Source of the DNA: Gammaproteobacteria bacterium
GTDB lineage: Bacteria; Pseudomonadota; Gammaproteobacteria; Pseudomonadales; Pseudohongiellaceae
Assembly (NCBI GenBank): GCA_017853205.1
Contig: JAFMKB010000001.1
Location: 62,001-126,000 of the forward strand
Reading direction: 5' to 3'
Length of the DNA: 64,000 nt
Part shown: piece after piece, positions 55,981 to 64,000 of the stretch
Numbering within the stretch: position 1 is the first letter of the stretch
Layout of the letters: each line of letters starts with the position of its first letter
Notes under the pieces: generated by a model
Databases searched by the model: none
What the model saw: the letters and a program-made list of their open reading frames with translations, nothing else
What the model was told of the DNA's origin: nothing
Translations under genes and position numbers: made by a program

Positions 55981-56001
55981 TCATCGCATTCGGCGCGTTG
56001 A

Positions 56002-57341
<1,340 letters not shown>

Positions 57342-57346
57342 CCGCG

Positions 57347-57766
57347 CTATTTGACCAATCGTAGAGCAGGCTTTTTCTGACTAGAACTCGCTTGGGTGCC
57401 GCTCGCGCTGCTGTCTGACGGCGCTGGCGGCTCCGGCTCTGGAAGTATTTCAGCCTTAAACATCATCCCTTCACCGTTCTCCCGCGCGTAAATTCCCAAC
57501 ATCGCTCCAATGGGGACGAGCACGCGCCGGGAGACTCCGGCGAAGCGCCCATTAAAGCTAACATAGTGATCGTCGATGATGAGATCTTGAACGGCGACAG
57601 GCGACACATTGAGAACGATCTGACCGTCTTTTACGTGTTCTTGGGGCACTTCGACGCCGTCTATTAGCGCGTCAACGACTACATGCGGGGTGCAGCCGTT
57701 GTCTAGAATCCACTCATAAAGGGCTCTGACGAGGTAGGGCCGACTAGAAGTCATTAGTGTCGACAT
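57347..57766 (-). CDS. sspB: ClpXP protease adaptor SspB
   Basis: Delivers ssrA-tagged proteins from stalled ribosomes to ClpXP. The 139-aa chain has the substrate-binding domain (SSRPYLVRALYEWILDNG, then VLNVSPVAVQDL and ISFNGRF-like VSFNGRFAGVSR) followed by a flexible linker rich in Pro, Ser and Glu and the ClpX-docking tail ALRLVK at the very end. It follows sspA by 41 bp in the usual order. A second Met four codons in is an alternative start. Confidence 0.95.
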   Translation of the reverse strand: MSTLMTSSRPYLVRALYEWILDNGCTPHVVVDALIDGVEVPQEHVKDGQIVLNVSPVAVQDLIIDDHYVSFNGRFAGVSRRVLVPIGAMLGIYARENGEGMMFKAEILPEPEPPAPSDSSASGTQASSSQKKPALRLVK

Positions 57767-57807
57767 GTCTTTCTTTTCTCTGAGAAGACTATTCGGCGAA
57801 GAGGGTT

Positions 57808-58440
57808 TTAGACCATCTCTTTTTCTTGCTCGGAAAGACTCATGATCACAGATTCACGCTCAAAGAGGCGATCGCGGTAATCAAGAAGTGGTTTTACTCC
57901 CTTCGTCTTAGGTAGCTCAATTCCCATTACAGGGAGACGCCATAAAATCGGCATTACACAGCAGTCGACGATAGTGAACTCGTCACTCATAAAATAGGGC
58001 TTTTCGCCAAAAATCGCGGCAATAGACACGAGGCTGTCGCGTAATTCTTTGCGTGCCTTCTCAAGCTGCGCCGGCGTCCCGTCTTTAGCCATGAGTTTAT
58101 CGACTAGCGGGCACCAATCTTGCTTTATGCGATAGATCCAAAGGCGGCTCATCGCGCGCGCCACCGGATAGACAGGGAACAGAGGAGGATGAGGGAAACG
58201 CTCATCTAGATATTCCATCATGATGTCCGCTTCGTAAAGCACCAAATCCCTGTCAACTAGCGTGGGTAGCGAGTTGTAAGGATTGAGGCTAGCGAGATCC
58301 TCGGGCTTTTTTTCTGGATCTACATCGATAGTCTCAACGGTCACACCCTTTTCGGCCAACACGATGCGAACGCGGTGGCTGTATTGGCTAGTGCCATCCG
58401 AGTAGAAAGTCATCGACGATCGTTTAGCAACCACACCCAT
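57808..58440 (-). CDS. sspA: Stringent starvation protein A
   Basis: A 210-aa RNA-polymerase-associated protein with a glutathione-transferase fold and no transferase activity. Family segments are FYSDGTSQYSHRVRIVLAEKGV and the NPYNSLPTLVDRDLVLYEADIMMEYLDERFPHPPL stretch. In E. coli it changes promoter use during starvation. The frame opens at a TTG upstream, but the ATG at 58440 has AGGAA 5-6 bp before it and gives the usual MGVV start. It follows the bc1 operon by 52 bp and precedes sspB, the order of Pseudomonas. Confidence 0.95.
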   Translation of the reverse strand: MGVVAKRSSMTFYSDGTSQYSHRVRIVLAEKGVTVETIDVDPEKKPEDLASLNPYNSLPTLVDRDLVLYEADIMMEYLDERFPHPPLFPVYPVARAMSRLWIYRIKQDWCPLVDKLMAKDGTPAQLEKARKELRDSLVSIAAIFGEKPYFMSDEFTIVDCCVMPILWRLPVMGIELPKTKGVKPLLDYRDRLFERESVIMSLSEQEKEMV

Positions 58441-58492
58441 AGTATTTCCTCTCAATCCTTAGATAGTAGACCTTAACTGCAATGCAGTCAGA

Positions 58493-60529
58493 TCAATGAT
58501 AGTCCTTGCTAAACTCTCGGCTCATGAAGAACACGAGGATGTAGAGGAGCCCGAGAAACGCTAAGACCCAGACACCAATCGACTGACGCTTCGCACGGAT
58601 AGGCTCGCCGATGTAGTAGAGAAAGTTCACGAGATCTGCAACCGTTTCATCGAATTCTGCCGGTGATAGGCTACCCGTCCCCTCTACGTGTGTGAGGTCG
58701 CACTGAGTGGGATCATCCGTTCCGTGGTCGTCACAGACCACGTCACCCTGTAGATTATGCAGAGCATTGGGCATGCCGACGTTCGCAAAAAGCTTGTTAT
58801 TGGCCCCCAGCGGACGCGACGGGTCGTTGTAGAACGACTTCATGTAAGTGTATAGCCAATCGGGGGAGCGCACGCGCCCGATCAGCGTAAGATCTGGAGG
58901 TGCCGCACCAAACCATACCTTAGAGTCTTCGTCCGCCATCGCATTGGTCATTAGATCGCCGATAGACGATCCATCGAATATCATATTCGCCTCAACCAAT
59001 TCAGCGTCGAGCTCTAAATCTTCGGCTGTGCGCGCATAGCGCGCGTAGCCAAGCTCATGACAACCCGCACAATAGTTCATGTAGGTACCCCAGCCGCGCT
59101 GAAGTGATCCCTTGTCCTCAAAACTTGTTTCGACGTGCATGAGATCAACATTGCTGGCTTCAGAGGCATGAGCGGTATTGGTGAGCATCAACGGGATGAC
59201 TACCATCGCCGCGATAAGCAATAACGCACCGATAAACTGAGGGATGCTGATAAAGCGACCAGTGACGCGCTCAGGCGGTGTTGCTGTCTCTTCAGCACGT
59301 GTATACCAAGGCATCGCGAAGAAATACCCGAAATACACAAGCGTCATAACCTGAGCAAGGAGTGTTTTGGCTGGACTGACTGATTGCGTACCAAGCACAC
59401 CAAGAATCAGGAACGCGACAACGAAAAGTAGAAGCGCGATGCGGCTAAACTTACCTTTGTAACGAATTGATCTGACCGGACTCTTGTCGAGCCAAGGCAG
59501 TACAAAGAGAATCGCAATCGCACCGAACATGACCAGCATTCCCCAGAATTTCGCATCGATACCGAACAGCGGGTAGGTAACCGCACGCAGCATCGAGTAG
59601 AACGGGGTGTAATACCAAACCGGCGGCACGTGCTCTGGCGTTTTTAGTGAATCTGCTTCTTGGAAGTTGGCGACTTCTAGGAAATACCCACCCATCTCTG
59701 GCGCGAAAAATACGATCGCACAGAAGACAAATAAGAAGACGATTATGCCCCCGAGATCATGATACATCGTGTAGTAAGGATGGAAAGGAACACCGTCGAG
59801 AGGCACACCATTTGCATCTTTATTCTTCTTGATCTCGACGCCGTCAGGGTTGTTCGAGCCCACCTCATGAAGCGCAAGAATATGTAACACCACCAAGGCG
59901 ATTAACACGATTGGAAGTGCGACCACGTGAAGAGCGAAGAAGCGATTCAGTGTAGCGCCCGAAATTAAGTAATCACCGCGCACCCAAACTAATAGGTCTT
60001 CACCAATGACGGGAATCGCGCCGGCCAGCGATACGATAACGTTAGCGCCCCAGTATGACATTTGGCCCCAAGGCAACACATAGCCCAGGAATCCTTCCAT
60101 CATCAGGACGAGGTAGATCGCCATACCGAAGACCCAGATCAACTCGCGAGGCTTTTGGTACGAGCCATACATCATGCCGCGGAACATATGGAGATAAACC
60201 ACAGCAAAGAAGGCTGACGCACCGGTTGAGTGCATGTAACGCAGAATCCAGCCATAGTCGACATCACGCATGATGTATTCGACGGAAGCAAATGCCGCTT
60301 CGGCACTCGCGGTATAATTCATCGTCAACCAGATGCCTGTAAGCAACTGGATAACCAATACAACCATCGACAATACGCCGAAGAAGTACCAAAAGTTGAA
60401 GTTTTTAGGAGCGTAGTATTCGCTCATGTGTTTCTTCCAAGCTGACACTATTGGCAGCCTGTCGTCTGTCCAGTCGCGGAGACCGACTAATGCGCCCATT
60501 ACGAGGCCGGGCTTGTTTGAATCGCTCAT
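58493..60529 (-). CDS. Fused cytochrome b / cytochrome c1 of the bc1 complex (FbcH-type)
   Basis: A single 678-aa protein holding both redox subunits of the quinol:cytochrome c oxidoreductase. Residues 1-425 are cytochrome b with haem ligands His100/His201 and His114/His216 and the quinol-site motif PVWY (303-306) where many have PEWY. Residues 431-454 form a signal-like helix ending TAHA/S, a good signal peptidase site. From about 460 the chain is cytochrome c1: haem motif CAGCH (487-491), axial Met586 in ANVGMPNAL, and a C-terminal anchor (652-668). The layout matches Bradyrhizobium FbcH, which is cleaved into two proteins. Pseudomonas has two separate genes at this spot. It overlaps petA by 4 bp. 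Confidence 0.95.
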   Translation of the reverse strand: MSDSNKPGLVMGALVGLRDWTDDRLPIVSAWKKHMSEYYAPKNFNFWYFFGVLSMVVLVIQLLTGIWLTMNYTASAEAAFASVEYIMRDVDYGWILRYMHSTGASAFFAVVYLHMFRGMMYGSYQKPRELIWVFGMAIYLVLMMEGFLGYVLPWGQMSYWGANVIVSLAGAIPVIGEDLLVWVRGDYLISGATLNRFFALHVVALPIVLIALVVLHILALHEVGSNNPDGVEIKKNKDANGVPLDGVPFHPYYTMYHDLGGIIVFLFVFCAIVFFAPEMGGYFLEVANFQEADSLKTPEHVPPVWYYTPFYSMLRAVTYPLFGIDAKFWGMLVMFGAIAILFVLPWLDKSPVRSIRYKGKFSRIALLLFVVAFLILGVLGTQSVSPAKTLLAQVMTLVYFGYFFAMPWYTRAEETATPPERVTGRFISIPQFIGALLLIAAMVVIPLMLTNTAHASEASNVDLMHVETSFEDKGSLQRGWGTYMNYCAGCHELGYARYARTAEDLELDAELVEANMIFDGSSIGDLMTNAMADEDSKVWFGAAPPDLTLIGRVRSPDWLYTYMKSFYNDPSRPLGANNKLFANVGMPNALHNLQGDVVCDDHGTDDPTQCDLTHVEGTGSLSPAEFDETVADLVNFLYYIGEPIRAKRQSIGVWVLAFLGLLYILVFFMSREFSKDYH

Positions 60530-61128
60530 GCTGCTGTCTCCTCGTCAATACCTATGATCAACACGTTGTCGTCCTCAAATGAATGCGGCGGCACTTCCAT
60601 GTTGCGCGATGAAGGTGACCCGCTGTAAACACGTCCAGCGAGGTCGAATCGCGAACCGTGACAGGGGCAGAAGAATCCGCCACGCCACTCCTCGTCGAAA
60701 GGCTGCGCCTTGAGTTCGATATGCGGAGTGGGTGAGCAAAAAAGGTGTGGGCATAGGCCGACCAAAACCATTATATCGGGGCGGCGCGCACGGTATTCAT
60801 TTTGCGCGTAAGTGGGCTGTTCTGGCTCTTGCGAATCTGGATCGGTTAGGCGATCGGGGTCTTCGTTGAGTACAGCAAGCAATGCCTCGCTGCGCTTAAC
60901 AACAAAAATAGGACGCCCACGCCATGCAGGGATTGGCCCCAGCATCTCACCGTCTTGCAGACGACTAATATCTATGCGAACAGGAGCTCCTGCCGCACGC
61001 GCTTTGGCGCTTGGGTTCCACGACCCTACGAAAGGCACCGCAGCACCTACTACACCAGCGGCACCAACCGCTGTCGTCGAACCAACTAAGAACCGTCTAC
61101 GGCCAACATTCGCACTGTTGTCAGTCAC
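60526..61128 (-). CDS. petA: Rieske iron-sulfur subunit of the bc1 complex
   Basis: A 200-aa [2Fe-2S] protein that carries electrons from quinol to cytochrome c1. A twin-arginine signal/anchor (RRRFLVGSTTAVGAAG) is followed by a flexible hinge rich in Ala and the Rieske domain. The second cluster box is standard (CPCHGSRFD, Cys154/Cys156/His157). The first reads CPHLFC (Cys126, His128, Cys131) instead of the usual CTHLGC, keeping ligands and disulfide but changing two neighbours. The stop overlaps the start of the fused b/c1 gene (ATGA), so the complex is made from one transcript. Confidence 0.95.
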   Translation of the reverse strand: MTDNSANVGRRRFLVGSTTAVGAAGVVGAAVPFVGSWNPSAKARAAGAPVRIDISRLQDGEMLGPIPAWRGRPIFVVKRSEALLAVLNEDPDRLTDPDSQEPEQPTYAQNEYRARRPDIMVLVGLCPHLFCSPTPHIELKAQPFDEEWRGGFFCPCHGSRFDLAGRVYSGSPSSRNMEVPPHSFEDDNVLIIGIDEETAA

Positions 61129-61390
61129 CGTTTTTCTCCTCGAGAGCTAGCTTTAAAAGAATGTATTCGCGCCCGCCACGAGCTCTTTTTTGACACGGAC
61201 GAAGCGGACTCCGTGCTAGCGTCAGGGCAGAAATGGGGCGAGTATTCTGTTGAATTGGATGCAGTGTCCATTGCGGGTTAGCAAACCGCGCCAATCATAG
61301 ACAAACATCGGGGTTATTTCAAGTCGACTATGACCGAATCCGTCAGTAGATGATTGAAATCAAAGTAGAAAAAATATTTTTCCCAGCTCA
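61129..61390. other. Upstream region of the bc1 operon
   Basis: About 260 bp between the petA start and the S9 terminator. It must hold the petA promoter. I see no ORF, no strong hairpin and no convincing promoter pair; a run of A/T around 61365-61380 lies next to the terminator. Confidence 0.4.
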
Positions 61391-61430
61391 AAAAAAACGC
61401 CGAGATCGAGGACGATTCCGGCGTTTTTTT
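61391..61430 (-). terminator. Rho-independent terminator of rplM-rpsI
   Basis: AACGCCG (61396-61402) pairs with CGGCGTT (61419-61425), extended by the flanking A and T runs, and an inner ATCG/CGAT stem closes the loop. On the minus strand it begins 24 nt after the rpsI stop and is followed by seven U. The A-run on the other side makes it symmetrical. Confidence 0.92.
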
Positions 61431-61453
61431 GCTCAACCCTCGCGAGACGAAGA

Positions 61454-61846
61454 TTAGCGCTTAGAGAATTGCGGCTTCTTGCGCGCCTTACGCAAACCAA
61501 CCTTCTTACGCTCAACTTCACGCGCGTCACGAGTGACGAAACCCGCCTTACGCAGCGTAGGCTTGAGCTCTTGGTCGTACTCCATCAGTGCGCGAGTAAT
61601 TCCATGCCGAATAGCGCCGGCTTGCCCGAAGCTACCACCACCGCGAACTGTGACATTTACGTCGAATTTCTCGATCATTTCCACGAGCTCTAGAGGCTGG
61701 CGCACGATCATGCGAGCCACTTCCCGACCAAAATAGCCATCGAGAGGACGCTTGTTCACCGTGATAGCACCGCTACCATTCTTGAGGTATACCCTCGCAG
61801 TCGAGGTTTTACGACGACCAGTTCCGTAGTATTGCGTAGTAGACAT
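61454..61846 (-). CDS. rpsI: 30S ribosomal protein S9
   Basis: A 130-aa small-subunit protein whose C-terminal tail reaches the P-site tRNA anticodon loop. The start [20 protein letters not shown], the [19 protein letters not shown] block and the terminal QFSKR are all standard. It follows rplM by 17 bp in the universal L13-S9 operon. Confidence 0.99.
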   Translation of the reverse strand: MSTTQYYGTGRRKTSTARVYLKNGSGAITVNKRPLDGYFGREVARMIVRQPLELVEMIEKFDVNVTVRGGGSFGQAGAIRHGITRALMEYDQELKPTLRKAGFVTRDAREVERKKVGLRKARKKPQFSKR

Positions 61847-61863
61847 AGAACTAAGCTAACCTC

Positions 61864-62292
61864 TTAAAATTTAACGGCTTGCGGCTGCTGGGCACCGTGG
61901 GGATGCTCGCTACCGGCGTAGACTTTTAATTTTTTGAACATGGCACGACCTAGTGCATTCTTGGGCAGCATACCTTTCACTGCGTTTTGAATAACACGCT
62001 CAGGCGCACGTTCGATGAGCTTTTCAAAAGAGATCGATTTCAGGCCGCCGGGGTATCCCGAGTGCGCATGGTAGATCTTGTCTTTTGCTTTATTACCCGT
62101 AACCTTCACTTTTTCACAGTTGACAACAACGACGAAGTCGCCGGTATCGATATGCGAAGTGAACTCTGGCTTGTGCTTTCCACGCAGGCGATGCGCTATC
62201 TCAGCCGCCATTCTGCCTAGTGTTTGGCCTTCCGCATCGACCAGGAGCCATGCCTGATCAACTTCATTTGTTTTTGCGCTGTAAGTCTTCAT
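61864..62292 (-). CDS. rplM: 50S ribosomal protein L13
   Basis: A 142-aa early-assembly protein of the large subunit. It contains [38 protein letters not shown] and [19 protein letters not shown]. First gene of the L13-S9 operon, with its own promoter at 62328-62356. The leader is short; no structured autoregulatory site was obvious. Confidence 0.99.
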   Translation of the reverse strand: MKTYSAKTNEVDQAWLLVDAEGQTLGRMAAEIAHRLRGKHKPEFTSHIDTGDFVVVVNCEKVKVTGNKAKDKIYHAHSGYPGGLKSISFEKLIERAPERVIQNAVKGMLPKNALGRAMFKKLKVYAGSEHPHGAQQPQAVKF

Positions 62293-62327
62293 CGATTAGT
62301 CATCGGTCTTTACTTTAAGGAGGGCGA

Positions 62328-62356
62328 ATACTACCGGAGCAATTTAGATCTTTCAA
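62328..62356 (-). promoter_or_regulatory. Sigma70 promoter of rplM-rpsI
   Basis: On the minus strand TTGAAA (62356-62351) and TAGTAT (62333-62328) are separated by exactly 17 bp, with GCCCTCC downstream of the -10 box. The start would fall near 62321, giving a leader of about 30 nt that contains the CCTTAAAG stretch before the ATG. Confidence 0.65.
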
Positions 62357-62382
62357 GCGAATTTATAAGGATTTCACCCTCT

Positions 62383-63495
62383 TCAGCCACGATGCGCTGT
62401 CGCCAGATAGTCCAAGGACTGCATTTCCAATAATCGGGAGGCTGTTCGCTCAAACTCGAAGCGTAATTGCGTCCCAACATAGAGCGCCACTATAGGGGCT
62501 GCGGCCGACGCAATCAACTTAACTCTGCGGTCGTACAGCTCATCGACAAGGTTGATGAAGCGTCGCGCTTGATCATTTCGAGCGTCGTCGAATACAGGAA
62601 CGCCTGTAATAAGCATCGAATGGAATAGCTTCGCCAGCTCAACGTAATCGAAAGCGCTTCGGGGCCCGTCGCATAGTTCTGCGAACTCGAACCAGACGAT
62701 ATCATCTGCAACCCAGAGTGCGCGCAGTTCCCGTCCAAGAATTTCAACACAGACGTCGTTTGCCAAGTGCGCCTTAGAGGGAACCAGCTCATGCAGGCTT
62801 GCAAGCATCGCCGCGCGCGCCTGCGAATCATCTGGAGTGTAATAAAGCGTTGCTTGTTCGAGGCTACGAAGTCGATAGTCGATACCCGACTTAATTTCGA
62901 TTACCTGAGTCTGTGTCTTAAGTAGTTCAATAGCAGGTAGAAAACGTGCTCGCTGCAGCCCGTTCTTATACAAACCATCGGGATGGATGTTTGACGTTGC
63001 AACCAGCACCACGCCACGTTCAAATAACGCATCTAAGAGCCCGGCGAGCAACATGGCATCGGCGATATCCTGCACAAAAAATTCGTCGAAGCAGAGCAGC
63101 CTAACTTCATTGGCCAGCTCATCGGCGACCTCCTTAAGAGGATTCTTATGCCCTTGCAAAACGGCAAGTTTCTGGTGAACCTCTTGCATAAAGCGATGGA
63201 AATGCGTGCGCCTTTTAGGCACCGAATGGATCGAATAAAAAAAGAGATCCAAGAGGTAGGTTTTGCCTCGCCCAACTCCTCCCCACAAATACAAACCTTT
63301 GCATGAGGTTTCGCTCTTTCGCCCTATCATGCGCCTGAGCTGGCCTAGCAGGCTGCTCTCACGGCGAACAGCTGAATCCAACTCAGCTGATAATCGCTCC
63401 AGCGAGCCAACGATTCTCACCTGCTCTGCATCTTCGCTAATTTTCCCCGCCGCAACATCGGCTTTGTAACTTGCTAACAATCCAGTTTGGGACAC
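62383..63495 (-). CDS. zapE: Cell division ATPase ZapE (AFG1-like)
   Basis: A 370-aa P-loop ATPase that binds FtsZ and acts late in constriction in E. coli. Walker A is WGGVGRGKTYLLDLF (about 71-85) and Walker B is LLCFDEFFVQDIADAMLL (about 135), followed by the VATSNIHPDGLYKNGLQRARF motif of the AFG1 family. It has no membrane helix. The gene lies next to rplM-rpsI and divergent from zapG, the E. coli arrangement. ATG at 63495 gives the expected N-terminus. Confidence 0.96.
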   Translation of the reverse strand: MSQTGLLASYKADVAAGKISEDAEQVRIVGSLERLSAELDSAVRRESSLLGQLRRMIGRKSETSCKGLYLWGGVGRGKTYLLDLFFYSIHSVPKRRTHFHRFMQEVHQKLAVLQGHKNPLKEVADELANEVRLLCFDEFFVQDIADAMLLAGLLDALFERGVVLVATSNIHPDGLYKNGLQRARFLPAIELLKTQTQVIEIKSGIDYRLRSLEQATLYYTPDDSQARAAMLASLHELVPSKAHLANDVCVEILGRELRALWVADDIVWFEFAELCDGPRSAFDYVELAKLFHSMLITGVPVFDDARNDQARRFINLVDELYDRRVKLIASAAAPIVALYVGTQLRFEFERTASRLLEMQSLDYLATAHRG

Positions 63496-63825
63496 GAAAC
63501 TTTGCTTCCTTGTGGCGAATCGACGCGATGCTAATTAGCGATCGAGCGCTGCCTCGCTTCTAAGCTGACCCACTGAACATCGAATATTCGCCGGTAAATC
63601 TTAGAATATTTGAGAATTAGCTTATATCCACGCGCAACTCAACCGCTGAACCACGCCTAGTTTTGCGGAAACGCGATTGTACGGCAGTGCGGCCCCACCA
63701 TCTAGCCGTCTCTTCTATCTCATCAAGCTTGTGGCTATACTGCTCTTTGACGTATAGGCAATGGCAGAGCGATCTCGCGAGACTCGTCGCCGTCTTCCAA
63801 CCTTCTCCCAATCGAGGACCTCTGA
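63496..63825. other. Divergent zapE-zapG intergenic region
   Basis: A 330-bp gap with both promoters. For zapG a possible pair is TTGTGG and TATAGG, 18 bp apart, around 63730-63760; this is weak. Short open frames here have no recognisable content. I see no hairpin or repeat. Confidence 0.4.
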
Positions 63826-64000
63826 ATGACCTGGATTATCGTAACAAGCAGCCTCCTCGCAGGAGTTGTTATCGGTTTACTCATCGGCGGGAAATTAAGC
63901 GCTAACCCAAGTCGGGTCAAAGAACTCGAGACACAGCTGCGTGACGCCAAAGAAACGGAGCGGCGCTACCGGGACAATGTCAGCGATCACTTTAGTATGA
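63826..64000 (+). CDS. zapG: ZapG/YhcB (DUF1043) inner-membrane protein, N-terminal part
   Basis: The reading frame from ATG 63826 (GAGG about 8 bp upstream) is open to the window edge, giving 58 residues. It begins with one membrane helix (IIVTSSLLAGVVIGLLIGG) and continues as the coiled coil of the DUF1043 family, including ELETQLRDAKETE and the YRDNVSDHF segment that matches YhcB. In E. coli this protein links division and envelope growth and is encoded beside zapE, as here. The C-terminal part lies outside the window. Confidence 0.88.
   Translation, partial: MTWIIVTSSLLAGVVIGLLIGGKLSANPSRVKELETQLRDAKETERRYRDNVSDHFSM

Noticed and set aside
63617-63811. 64-aa minus-strand ORF between zapE and zapG
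   Set aside because: No ribosome site, no recognisable content, and it lies in the divergent promoter region.

Overview
The window is a dense stretch of core chromosome from a gammaproteobacterium. Base composition looks moderate (about 50-55% GC by eye). The gene order closely follows the PA4330-PA4433 region of Pseudomonas aeruginosa and the 2-minute region of Escherichia coli: mraZ-to-ftsZ division cluster, lpxC, secA, argJ, mutT, yacG-coaE-pilDC, nadC, ampDE, aceEF, and on the other side rnpB-rsmI-lpoA-yraN-diaA-dolP-sspBA-pet-rpsI-rplM-zapE-zapG. MurE carries the DNPR motif of meso-diaminopimelate enzymes, and lpxC, lpoA and dolP show an outer membrane. A deep marine or aquatic lineage near Pseudomonadales/Cellvibrionales is my inference; no rRNA is present to confirm it. 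I see no insertion sequence, prophage, integron, CRISPR array or defence island.

Layout. 1-7.9 kb: fumarase, two crotonase-fold enzymes, a membrane DnaJ/VWA pair, tRNA-Leu(TAG) with a clear sigma70 promoter, a coiled-coil membrane protein, a stand-alone urate-oxidase-type membrane domain, and sodB. 8-11 kb: groEL and groES behind a near-consensus sigma32 promoter, then fxsA. 11-15 kb: an alkyltransferase-like protein, ampG-yajQ, and a two-gene FecCD/BtuCD-type importer. 15-23.7 kb: pyruvate dehydrogenase aceE-aceF, ampE, ampD, nadC, a secreted HNH-type nuclease and a monohaem cytochrome c. 24-27.7 kb: pilin, pilC, pilD, coaE, yacG (pilB is absent). 27.7-51.9 kb: one long minus-strand run, mraZ-rsmH-ftsL-ftsI-murE-murF-mraY-murD-ftsW-murG-murC-ddlB-ftsQ-ftsA-ftsZ, then lpxC, an M23 peptidase, secA, argJ and mutT. 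52-64 kb: RNase P RNA, rsmI, lpoA-yraN-diaA-dolP, sspA-sspB, a petA operon in which cytochrome b and cytochrome c1 are one polypeptide, the L13/S9 operon, zapE and the start of zapG.

How the genes work together. Most of the window builds and divides the cell envelope: cytoplasmic peptidoglycan precursor synthesis (murC-F, ddlB, mraY, murG), the divisome (FtsZ, FtsA, FtsQ, FtsL, FtsI, FtsW, ZapE, ZapG), regulation of the operon by MraZ, activation of a class A penicillin-binding protein (LpoA), outer-membrane maintenance (DolP, LpxC) and muropeptide recycling (AmpG, AmpD). Energy genes supply acetyl-CoA, a TCA step and quinol oxidation (PDH, fumarase, bc1 complex).

The most interesting points are the cytochrome b/c1 fusion beside a Rieske protein with an altered cluster-binding box; a MraZ operator with five GTGG boxes in exact 10-bp register around the -10 element; a GntR-type palindrome upstream of aceE with no pdhR nearby; several strong hairpins lacking U-tracts at gene ends; and the DnaJ/VWA pair. 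I found no convincing undescribed multi-gene system.
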